Positions 7,983-13,880 of a stretch of DNA of 13,880 bases are shown here, in pieces; the stretch's first letter is position 1, and the number at the start of each line of letters is the position of its first letter. The notes beneath the pieces were generated by a model. It searched no databases. It was not told the origin of the DNA and saw only the letters and a list, made by a program, of their open reading frames with translations. The position numbers and the translations under genes are program-made. The stretch spans positions 1 through 13,880 of the forward strand of contig JBGPKH010000181.1 of the NCBI GenBank assembly GCA_041485845.1, read 5' to 3'. This DNA comes from OMOG01 sp041485845. Lineage in GTDB: Bacteria; Acidobacteriota; Terriglobia; Bryobacterales; Bryobacteraceae.

Positions 7983-9395
7983 TCACCGGAGGGATTGCAG
8001 CAGGCGGTCGAGCGCGGCGAGCTCTTCGGGGTTTTTCGTCAGCGGCCGGGCCTGTTCGATCAGCCGCCGCGCCTGCGCCTTATCGCCGACCCGGGAGTGC
8101 GCGAGGGCCAGGTTGTAGAAAAAGCGGTAGGAGTGCTCGGGGGCGAGCTTCTTGATCTCGTGGAACTCCGCCAGCGCCTCGCGATCGCGGCCCGCGCGCA
8201 CCAGCGTGACGGCCAGCTCGAAGTGGGCATCGTCGAATGCCGGGTCGAGCCGCAGAGCCACTGCCAGATTCTCGATGGCGTCCGCGGAACGGTTCGTGAG
8301 GTTGAGCACACGCGCGTACGCCAGATACATTCGCGGATCGTCGCAGCCCAGTCCGGCAGCGCGTACGAAGTGCCCCGCGGCCTCGCTGTTCTTGCGCTCG
8401 CGCACGCAAAACTCGCCCCATCCCTGCTCGACTTCCCAGCGATTCTCATAATCGCGCGCCAGCGACTGATAGGCGGCGGCCGCCTGCGCGAGGGTCCTGC
8501 GATCGTTCGACAGCATCTCGGCCAAAGCGAGGCGCGCCGGCAGGGCGGCGTTCGCCTCGATCCGCGGCGCGTCGACGGAGTCCGGCAGTTTCAGGTCGAA
8601 GACCGCGGTGCGGACGGAATCGGCGCGCAAGTACGCGCGCAGATCCTCCTGCACGCGCTCGAGCGGTTTGCCATAAGTCTTCTCGAAAGCCGTGGCGGTG
8701 TCGCCGTGCTGCAGCGCGGCCAGCAGCGAGCGGAGCCCGGGGCTGTAGCGGCCGTCGAGCGAGAGCATGTGGAGCAGCGCCCAGCTTTCGGCGTAGAACA
8801 TGGCGGCACGCTCTTTCTCGTGGGAGAGCGGGCCGGCGCCGAGGACCGTGCGCAGATCGATCCAGGGCTCGCGCGCCAGCGCCTGCACGCGGCTGGGAAT
8901 GGGCCGGCCCACCACGATCTGCGAGCCCATGGGTTGGAGGTTGGAATACAGTTCCGCGAGCCCTTCGTTGAGCCATCGCGGAATCTCCATGCGGGTTTGA
9001 CGCAGCAGCAGGTGAGTGTACTCGTGCACGGCGGTCGAATAGAGATCGCCCGTGGAGTACTTCATCACGATGTAGTCGTGATCGGCGCCCGGTTGGAAGA
9101 AGGCGTCGGCCACCTCGCTGGGACGGTAGGGGCGGTATTCCTTGTCGGAACGGAACGAGATGACGCGGACCGGCCGGCCGCCCTGGCCCGCGAGGTCGAA
9201 GGCCTGGAGGAAGAAGCTGCGGACCTGCTCGAGGTAGCGGACCAGGTCGCGGGCGCTGCGCTCTCCAGCCGTAGTGAAGAGCTCGAAGTTGGCGGAGCGG
9301 ACTCGCACCCAGGGATCGGCCGGCGCTGCGGAGACCGAAAGCAGACAGCAGGCGATCGCCAGGAGCCGCACGGCCGCAGGATAGCACGGCGTCAC
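7983..9395 (-). CDS. Secreted gluzincin-like metallopeptidase with TPR repeats
   Basis: The 470-residue protein begins with a hydrophobic signal sequence (AVRLLAIACCLLSVSAAPAD). Residues ~28-115 resemble the N-terminal part of DUF1570-type proteins (WVRVRSANFELFTTAGER). The zinc site is HEYTH at ~124-128, followed by PRWLNEGLAELYS with the likely third ligand Glu at ~144, i.e. the gluzincin/peptidase-MA pattern. Residues ~300-465 hold TPR units such as RSADAIENLAVALRLDPAF and GRDREALAEFHEIKKLAPEH, probably for protein contacts. Expected location is the periplasm. GTG 9395 overlaps the stop of the small upstream ORF as GTGA and is preferred. GTG 9371 would give a neater signal peptide (VRLLAIACC...) and cannot be excluded. 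A 586-codon frame on the other strand is a shadow. Confidence 0.85.
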   Translation of the reverse strand: MTPCYPAAVRLLAIACCLLSVSAAPADPWVRVRSANFELFTTAGERSARDLVRYLEQVRSFFLQAFDLAGQGGRPVRVISFRSDKEYRPYRPSEVADAFFQPGADHDYIVMKYSTGDLYSTAVHEYTHLLLRQTRMEIPRWLNEGLAELYSNLQPMGSQIVVGRPIPSRVQALAREPWIDLRTVLGAGPLSHEKERAAMFYAESWALLHMLSLDGRYSPGLRSLLAALQHGDTATAFEKTYGKPLERVQEDLRAYLRADSVRTAVFDLKLPDSVDAPRIEANAALPARLALAEMLSNDRRTLAQAAAAYQSLARDYENRWEVEQGWGEFCVRERKNSEAAGHFVRAAGLGCDDPRMYLAYARVLNLTNRSADAIENLAVALRLDPAFDDAHFELAVTLVRAGRDREALAEFHEIKKLAPEHSYRFFYNLALAHSRVGDKAQARRLIEQARPLTKNPEELAALDRLLQSLR

Positions 9396-9547
9396 TGGGT
9401 GAAACAGATGCGCACGGGTGCATAACCGATCTTGGGGAAGCCGGTTCTCGTCGACCGCTGGGTTGAAGACGCGGCGAAGAACCGGCGAAAATACCCGACC
9501 CGCACCGGCCGCGTCTTCATGCCCTTTGGTGGGCCGCCGCGGCCCAT
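9392..9547 (-). CDS. Small basic protein, 51 aa, coupled to the peptidase gene
   Basis: The ATG at 9547 has an excellent ribosome binding site, AAGGGAGG, five bases upstream. Its TGA (9394-9392) overlaps the GTG of the following peptidase gene as GTGA, so translation of the two may be coupled. The product is basic and rich in Arg/Thr/Phe (MGRGGPPKGMKTRPVRVGYF at the start, ending RICFTQ). It has no signal peptide or membrane helix and resembles no family that I know. It may be a real small protein or a leader ORF controlling the peptidase. The supporting evidence is the start signal and overlap, not homology. Confidence 0.5.
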   Translation of the reverse strand: MGRGGPPKGMKTRPVRVGYFRRFFAASSTQRSTRTGFPKIGYAPVRICFTQ

Positions 9548-9662
9548 CGGGACCTCCCTTATGGTAGATCCGGGAACGAAATTATTGATAAGGGGGAGAA
9601 AAGGTTTTGGAAGTCCACCCGGAAGGAGTGTATTCTCCAGTTGCCTTGCCCCGGGGCTTTCA

Positions 9663-9747
9663 CCGCTCAAAACATTTGCTATTAGATGTGTTTGAGTGGG
9701 CATCCCGCTGCTACGATCACCTTTGGTGGGTCGTAGGCTTTTTTCTT
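9663..9747 (+). terminator. Double hairpin with plus-strand intrinsic terminator
   Basis: The first hairpin pairs CCGCTCAAAACAT (9663-9675) with ATGTGTTTGAGTGG (9686-9699), 13 pairs with one bulge. The second pairs CTACGATCACC with GGTGGGTCGTAG (9711-9736) around a TTT loop and is followed by GCTTTTTTCTT. The second hairpin is a good intrinsic terminator for plus-strand transcription, yet no plus-strand gene lies upstream since 7980. It may end an unrecognised RNA that starts after a weak promoter-like TTGGAA/TATTCT pair (about 9607-9636). Confidence 0.6.
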
Positions 9748-9958
9748 GTACTTTGAGACCTACGCACCGGCAACCGGCGGAACCGTGGGGCTACCGGACT
9801 CGATTGCCCAGTCCAGCACGCTCAGGGGCGATGTACAGATCGAGATCGATATTCTGGTTGGCCCGAACGAGCCGCTGCCCACCGTTCCGGTTCCCGGCCT
9901 TACATTGGGCACGCAGGTACGCTGGATCTATGAGTATCGATTCATAGGACTCCAATAG
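9746..9958 (+). pseudogene. Possible 3' fragment of a gene, or a short hypothetical protein
   Basis: An open frame of about 70 codons ends with TAG at 9956-9958 and reads like coding sequence: PATGGTVGLPDSIAQSS, VQIEIDILVGPNEPLPTV, then VRWIYEYRFIGLQ. It has no ATG and no ribosome binding site. The only start is TTG at 9746, immediately after the terminator T-tract, and an in-frame TAG lies at 9734. It could be the end of a gene whose front was lost, or chance. I do not recognise a family. Confidence 0.35.
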
Positions 9959-10547
9959 AGGCCGTTCCGAGCCGCTTTTGCGCTCCCCAAAAACGCATTC
10001 ACCGACTTTCGCGATTTATTTTCTCTCACCGTTTCGCTGATTCTAAAGCCAGTTACTCGTACTTCGAGGACTCTGCGTACCTCTGAGCGGCACGTATTAT
10101 GCCTGCTACGTTTGAATCAGGAGGAGGAATAGCGCTCCGCGCGCTGCTTCCAAACCTTGCTGCCGCCGTGACACTGATCGGTGTCGCAGCCATCAAACGG
10201 AGTCCACCATGAACCCAACCCCGTCCGCAGGCGCCGGAAGTACGTCGCCCACCCAACGCACGACCGATCCCCGCAGCCGCTCGTTTTCCGCTTTTATCCA
10301 CAGGCCAAGCCATTCAAGGAAAAGCCAAAACAGCAAAATTAGTTTCGTTTCGTCAGACGGCCAAAAGCGCTAACGAGGATCCTGGCCGCTCTGGCGCTTC
10401 CGAAATCCCGTGCCACCATCGTACAAGGTGTCCCACAAGCGAACACCGGAAATAGACGCCAACCATTCATCCCGCTGAAACGTCATAGCGTTAGCCTGAA
10501 AACGGATTGGCAGGTTCCGTGCCCCAAAAGAGGGTCCGGAAATCAAA
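9959..10547. other. 589-bp non-coding stretch upstream of the transporter genes
   Basis: Composition is less GC-rich than the genes around it. A 37-codon frame (10099-10212, starting MPATFESGGG) has a hydrophobic middle but no good ribosome binding site, so I do not call it. An AGGAGGAGG run at 10121-10130 leads into no start codon. Apart from a sigma-54-like sequence near the end I see no clear promoter, terminator or RNA. Confidence 0.5.
10508..10523 (+). promoter_or_regulatory. Sigma-54-like -24/-12 sequence
   Basis: TGGCAG-GTTCC-GTGCC has the GG (10509-10510) and GC (10521-10522) separated by ten bases required by sigma-54. It differs from the consensus at two positions. The start of transcription would fall about 12-13 bases before the adaptor ATG at 10548. 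In GC-rich DNA such matches occur by chance. Confidence 0.25.
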
Positions 10548-11834
10548 ATGGATATTCAACGCAAGGGCGCGGGCAAAAGAAAACTCATCCGCTGGACCGT
10601 CACCGTCGTGATATTGTTAGTGGCCGGTGTAGGAATTACCGTGGGACTCGGCCGGCTGAAGCCTGCCGCGCCGGGTGTGGAAATGTCCACCCTCTGGCCC
10701 GACCAGGTAAAGCGCGGTCCGATGCTGCGCGAGGTCCGCGGCTTGGGCACGCTGGTGCCCGAGGACACCATGCTGATCACCGCGCGAACGGACGGGCGGG
10801 TGTCGCGCATCCTGATCCGGCCGGGAACGCCGGTGAAAGCGGATTCGGTGGTGATGGTTTTGACCAGCCCGGAACTGGAAAACACCCTGCTCACGGCCGA
10901 GTTTGCTTCGAAGGCCGCCCTGGCCGATTACGACAACCTCAAGGTAACGCTGGAAAAGTCGCTGCTCGATATGCAGGCCGTGGCAGCCCAGGTGGAAGCC
11001 GACTACAACACGGCCAAGCTCCAGGCCGACCGTGACTTAGCTCTAGCCAAGGAGAACCTGCTGCCGAACGTGGACGCGCAGATTTCCGACGTGAAGGCGA
11101 AGCAATTGGTAGAGCGTCTCAAGATCGAGAAGCTGCGCCTGGCTACCCACTCGCGCACCGAAGATGCGCAACTGGCGGCGCAGAAGGTCAAGATCGATCA
11201 GCTTCGCGCCGACTACGAGCTCAAGAAGAGCCAGGTGGACCAGTTGAAGGTGCGAGCCGGTTTCGACGGAATGCTGCAGGCGCTTCCTCCGCCCCTGACC
11301 CAGGTGGAAGAAGGGCAGAAGGTGGCCGCCGGCGCACCGCTCGGCAAGGTCGCCCAGCCCTCGCACTTGAAGGCCGAGTTAAAGATCGCCGAAACCCAGG
11401 TCAAGGACATTACCATCGGGCAGCCGGCGGTGATCGATACGCGGCTGGCAGGCGGCGGATCGAACGGGCTGATCGAGGGGAAGGTGTTTCGCATCGATCC
11501 GTCGATTCTGAACGGCACGGTTACCGTGGACGTGGCTCTCACCGGCAAGCTTCCGCCGGGTTCGCGTCCGGACCTGAGCGTGGACGGCACCATCCAGTTG
11601 GAGAAGCTGGATGACGTGGTATATGTGGGACGTCCGGTGTTCGGACAGCAGGACAGCACCGTGCAGCTCTTCAAGCTCGAGCCCGACGGCAAGTACGCGA
11701 ACAAGGTGAAGGTCACGTTCGGCCGCAGTTCGGTGAACACCATCGAGGTCAAGGACGGGCTTAAGGTGGGAGACCGGGTGATCCTCTCGGATATGTCCGC
11801 GTACGATAATTACGACCGAATAAAGTTGAACTAA
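10548..11834 (+). CDS. HlyD/MacA-like periplasmic adaptor (membrane fusion protein)
   Basis: A 428-residue protein with a single N-terminal membrane helix (~15-36, WTVTVVILLVAGVGITVGLG) behind a basic start, then a periplasmic body. The first half-lipoyl segment (ITARTDGRVSRILIRPGTPV, ~77-98) is followed by a long helical hairpin of coiled-coil character (~130-235, rich in K, E, Q, L). The second half-lipoyl segment (VRAGFDGMLQALPPPLTQVE) and the beta-barrel domain (LKAELKIAETQVKDITIGQP) come next, then a membrane-proximal C-terminal domain ending in VGDRVILSDMSAYDNYDRI. Such adaptors link an inner-membrane ABC pump to an outer-membrane duct. The ATPase gene begins 29 bp downstream, so an operon is likely. 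The closest type is the MacA-like group that pairs with MacB-type pumps. The ATG at 10548 has a weak GGAAAT upstream. Confidence 0.9.
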   Translation: MDIQRKGAGKRKLIRWTVTVVILLVAGVGITVGLGRLKPAAPGVEMSTLWPDQVKRGPMLREVRGLGTLVPEDTMLITARTDGRVSRILIRPGTPVKADSVVMVLTSPELENTLLTAEFASKAALADYDNLKVTLEKSLLDMQAVAAQVEADYNTAKLQADRDLALAKENLLPNVDAQISDVKAKQLVERLKIEKLRLATHSRTEDAQLAAQKVKIDQLRADYELKKSQVDQLKVRAGFDGMLQALPPPLTQVEEGQKVAAGAPLGKVAQPSHLKAELKIAETQVKDITIGQPAVIDTRLAGGGSNGLIEGKVFRIDPSILNGTVTVDVALTGKLPPGSRPDLSVDGTIQLEKLDDVVYVGRPVFGQQDSTVQLFKLEPDGKYANKVKVTFGRSSVNTIEVKDGLKVGDRVILSDMSAYDNYDRIKLN

Positions 11835-11863
11835 GTTCTGGCGACTTTCGTAGAGAAGGGGTA

Positions 11864-12577
11864 ATGACAATGGACAACGGTTCACAACCGCTGATTCGAC
11901 TTGAGAACGTAAGCAAGGTTTTCGTGACCGACGAGGTGGAGACGCACGCGCTTTCCGCGGTCCATTTCGACGTCAAGAAGGGAGAGTATCTGTCGATTGC
12001 CGGCCCGTCGGGTTGCGGGAAGTCGACCCTGCTCGCCATTCTTGGACTCCTGGACACGCCGAGCGACGGCACCTATTATTTGAACGGCAAGCCTGTGACC
12101 GGGCTGAAGCTTTCGGAGCGCGCGCGCATCCGCAACCGGGAAATCGGATTTATTTTCCAGGCGTTCAACTTAATCGGCGATCTCACCGTCTACGAAAACG
12201 TAGAATTACCGCTGACCTATCGTGGGATGCCTTCCGCCGAGCGCAAGAGGCGCGTGCAGGAGGCGTTGGAGCGCGTGGGGATGTCGCACCGCATGAAGCA
12301 TTACCCCTCGCAGCTCTCGGGCGGTCAGCAGCAGCGCGTGGCCGTGGCGCGCGCGCTGAGCGGCGACCCCCTGATCCTGCTCGCGGATGAGCCGACCGGA
12401 AACCTGGATTCGGCCAACGGCGAGGCCGTGATGAACCTGCTGCGCGAGCTGCACCAGGCCGGATCGACCATCTGCATGGTGACGCACGATCCCCGCTATG
12501 CCGAGTTTGCCGACCGCACCATCCGCCTGTTCGACGGCCGGATCGTGGAGGAAAGCGTCGAGTCGGCTAAATCGTAA
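11864..12577 (+). CDS. ABC transporter ATP-binding protein (MacB/LolD-type)
   Basis: This 237-residue nucleotide-binding protein has all the catalytic motifs intact: Walker A GPSGCGKST (residues 47-55), Q-loop FIFQAFNLI (Gln ~99), signature LSGGQQQRVAVARAL (151-165), Walker B ILLADEPTGNLDS with catalytic Glu ~176, and switch His in MVTHDP (~208). The LSGGQQQR and DEPTGNLDS wording is that of the LolD/MacB/FtsE clade, which drives extrusion or release at the envelope rather than import. It follows the adaptor by 29 bp and a permease of the MacB fold begins at 13757. The AAGGGG upstream serves either ATG 11864 or ATG 11870; the spacing suits the second slightly better. Confidence 0.95.
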   Translation: MTMDNGSQPLIRLENVSKVFVTDEVETHALSAVHFDVKKGEYLSIAGPSGCGKSTLLAILGLLDTPSDGTYYLNGKPVTGLKLSERARIRNREIGFIFQAFNLIGDLTVYENVELPLTYRGMPSAERKRRVQEALERVGMSHRMKHYPSQLSGGQQQRVAVARALSGDPLILLADEPTGNLDSANGEAVMNLLRELHQAGSTICMVTHDPRYAEFADRTIRLFDGRIVEESVESAKS

Positions 12578-12582
12578 CCCAA

Positions 12583-12670
12583 AGCTATCAGCTTCTACAG
12601 GCCAACGGCGGCAGAGTTTAGCCGCTCGGCCGGCCTGCGCGGACTTGTGCGTATCTGGTTGGTGATAGCT
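12583..12670 (+). other. Nested inverted repeats between ATPase and DUF4097-like gene
   Basis: Three nested arm pairs were found by eye: AGCTATCA (12583-12590) with TGATAGCT (12663-12670), CAGGCC (12598-12603) with GGCCTG (12632-12637), and GCGGC (12608-12612) with GCCGC (12621-12625). They could fold into one long RNA structure ahead of the next gene. No T-tract follows, so this is not a standard terminator. Confidence 0.45.
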
Positions 12671-12716
12671 CACTGTTAACTGGGCCAGAACAGCGCTGAA
12701 ACTGGAGGGGGGCGCG

Positions 12717-13514
12717 ATGTTTGGACGGGTGAGAATAACCTGGACGTTACTGTCGTGGTTGTTTGCCGGCAGTGGTCTTCATGCAAGCATTATCGGAGTT
12801 CCGCAAGCTGAGTTCCGGCAAACTTATTCCTTAAGCTCCACCGGGCGAGTGGTCATCCAGAACCTGTATGGGGATGTGCGCATCACTACGTGGGAACGGG
12901 ACGAGGTGCTGGTACAGGCCATCAAGAGGTCGCGGGATCCCCGGCAATTGAAAGATGCCCATATCGTGGTGGATTCCTCGAACGACCTGGTCTCCATCCG
13001 GACTCTCTATGCCGGGACGGACGCCGAACGTCCGGCCAGCGTGGAGTATCGGATTACCGTGCCGCGAACGGCCAATCTGGAAAACGTCCGGCTGGTCAAC
13101 GGCGGCCTGTCGATCAGCGGGGTGGCCGGCTCGGTCAAAGCTTCGTCGGTCAACGGCAACATCAGGGCCGACAGGCTCGAAGGCCAAGCGGACCTCTCCA
13201 CGGTGAATGGCCAACTGGACGCCGAGTTCGACCGGGTCAGCCGATCGAATTCGATCTCGCTGAGCTCGGTAAACGGACCGATCAAGCTCTCGATTCCTGC
13301 CGGCTCGGGCGCCCAGTTGATCGCGCACAATCTGAGCGGCGGCATCCAATCGGATTTTGGCCAGGTCTGCCGCGCGACGAGCGGCCACCGGCTGCGCACC
13401 ATCGTGAATCGAGGCGGCGCGCAGATCCACGTGAATAACGTGAACGGCGGGATCTCCATCCGCTCGGCCATCCGCTCCACCTGGAACCGCCGGTCCGAGC
13501 GGCCGTGGTCCTGA
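12717..13514 (+). CDS. Secreted DUF4097-like beta-strand repeat protein
   Basis: A 265-residue protein with an N-terminal signal region (RITWTLLSWLFAGSGLHAS). A beta-solenoid-like body follows in which short strands are separated by repeated V-N-G turns: RLVNGGLSISGVAGSVKASS, NGNIRADRLEGQADLSTVNG, ISLSSVNGPIKLS, INVNNVNGGI-type endings. The opening VVIQNLYGDVRITTWERDEV is typical of the DUF4097 ('adhesin-like') family. These proteins are exported and of unknown biochemical role; in other genomes they often sit beside envelope-stress or ABC-permease genes. The GGAGGGGGG four to five bases before ATG 12717 decides the start. It lies 139 bp after the ATPase with a structured gap between. The C-terminus is basic (TWNRRSERPWS), and the stop abuts the tandem repeat. 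Confidence 0.85.
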   Translation: MFGRVRITWTLLSWLFAGSGLHASIIGVPQAEFRQTYSLSSTGRVVIQNLYGDVRITTWERDEVLVQAIKRSRDPRQLKDAHIVVDSSNDLVSIRTLYAGTDAERPASVEYRITVPRTANLENVRLVNGGLSISGVAGSVKASSVNGNIRADRLEGQADLSTVNGQLDAEFDRVSRSNSISLSSVNGPIKLSIPAGSGAQLIAHNLSGGIQSDFGQVCRATSGHRLRTIVNRGGAQIHVNNVNGGISIRSAIRSTWNRRSERPWS

Positions 13515-13523
13515 ACCAGGGCC

Positions 13524-13709
13524 CCGGGGGCCAGGGGCCAGGGGCCGGGGGCCAGGGGCCGGGGGCCGGGGGCCGGGGGCCGGGGGCCAGGGGCCAGGGG
13601 CTGGGGGCCAGGGGCCGGGGGCCGGGGGCCAGGGGCCAGGGGCCAGGGGCCGGGGGTCAGGGGCCAGGGGCCGGGGGCCGGGGGCCAGAGGCCAGGGGCC
13701 AGGGGCCGG
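13524..13709. repeat. 7-bp GC-only tandem repeat, about 26 units (GGGGCCA/GGGGCCG)
   Basis: The block consists almost wholly of GGGGCC followed by A or G. The few variants seen are GGGGCTG, GGGGTCA and AGAGGCC. With a 7-bp unit no frame contains a stop, so both strands show artificial open frames (GPGAGG-type and APGPWPL-type). The plus strand has closely spaced G4-G5 runs, which makes G-quadruplex formation plausible. It lies between the DUF4097-like stop and the permease start. Confidence 0.95.
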
Positions 13710-13756
13710 AGAGCGGAAGGTGCGCGGGCGAGTGCCATTTGCTAACTTGACAGGCG

Positions 13757-13880
13757 ATGCACTCGGTGGTCCGCGACTTGCGTTATCAGGCGCGCATGTT
13801 ATGGAATGCGCCGGCGTTCAGCCTTGTAGCCCTAGTGACCTTAGGTCTCGGGATGGGCGCTAGCACCGCCATCTTCAGCG
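13757..13880 (+). CDS. MacB/ADOP-type ABC transporter permease, 5' end only
   Basis: The first 41 codons are MHSVVRDLRYQARMLWNAPA then FSLVALVTLGLGMGASTAIF, cut by the right edge of the window. The 'LRYxxRML...PxFxLVAxxTLxLGxGAxTAIFS' opening is that of the MacB periplasmic-core permeases known as ADOP (acidobacterial duplicated orphan permease), with the first membrane helix at ~20-40. Full members are about 800 residues with eight helices and two periplasmic domains. ADOPs usually lack an adjacent ATPase; here a matching ATPase and adaptor lie 1.2-3 kb upstream on the same strand. The start is preceded only by a short ACAGG and is chosen from homology. Confidence 0.88.
   Translation, partial: MHSVVRDLRYQARMLWNAPAFSLVALVTLGLGMGASTAIFS

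Noticed and set aside
7665..9425. 586-codon open frame on the plus strand
   Set aside because: It lies antisense to the HEYTH peptidase, which has motifs, a signal peptide and TPRs; long antisense frames are expected at this GC content.
10099..10212. 37-codon ORF with a hydrophobic middle
   Set aside because: No convincing ribosome binding site and no recognisable family; kept only as a note in the non-coding stretch.
13524..13709. CRISPR array
   Set aside because: Units are contiguous 7-mers without spacers.
13505..13750. Gly-rich open frame across the heptamer array (and Pro-rich frame on the other strand)
   Set aside because: A 7-bp repeat without stop codons gives open frames on both strands automatically; no start signal supports it.
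13747..13752. Perfect TTGACA as a -35 box
   Set aside because: No -10-like sequence lies 16-18 bases downstream; that position falls inside the permease coding sequence.

Overview
The window is high-GC bacterial DNA and most likely comes from an Acidobacteriota genome of the Solibacter/Bryobacter type. The basis is resemblance rather than a search: an acidobacterial-type FtsX/MacB permease start at the right edge, several secreted proteins of the kind common in that phylum, and many decayed type II toxin-antitoxin (TA) loci. No rRNA, tRNA, CRISPR array or complete insertion sequence was seen.

Left part (1-2946). The 3' two thirds of secA runs off the left edge and ends in a normal SEC-C zinc tail. 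Beyond it lies a decayed vapBC pair on the minus strand, then a second, collinear copy of the last ~93 bp of secA, then an apparently intact RelE/ParE-type toxin with its antitoxin. The direct repeat of the secA end bracketing the vapBC remnant looks like the footprint of an insertion or recombination at the secA terminus.

Middle (2947-7980). A secreted or membrane-anchored protein (3078-4046) is followed by about 700 bp without a convincing gene. That stretch holds a promoter-like sequence, three hairpins and a UUCG-capped intrinsic terminator, which together make a candidate ~108-nt small RNA. Next come a second broken AbrB/VapC locus, a secreted Ig-like protein, a 19-bp inverted repeat, a secreted propeller-like protein (all minus strand), and a small DUF983-like zinc-ribbon membrane protein on the plus strand.

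Right part (7983-13880). A secreted gluzincin-type metallopeptidase with TPR repeats lies on the minus strand, preceded by a tiny ORF with a good ribosome binding site that overlaps it by GTGA. A region of about 1.1 kb with little coding follows; it contains a plus-strand terminator and a possible gene fragment. The plus strand then carries an export-type module: a HlyD/MacA-like adaptor, an ABC ATPase, a secreted DUF4097-like protein, a ~185-bp GC-only 7-bp tandem repeat, and the first 41 codons of an ADOP/MacB-type permease cut by the right edge. The adaptor, ATPase and permease would together form a MacAB-like transporter or an export system acting on envelope substrates. All assignments come from reading motifs by eye.
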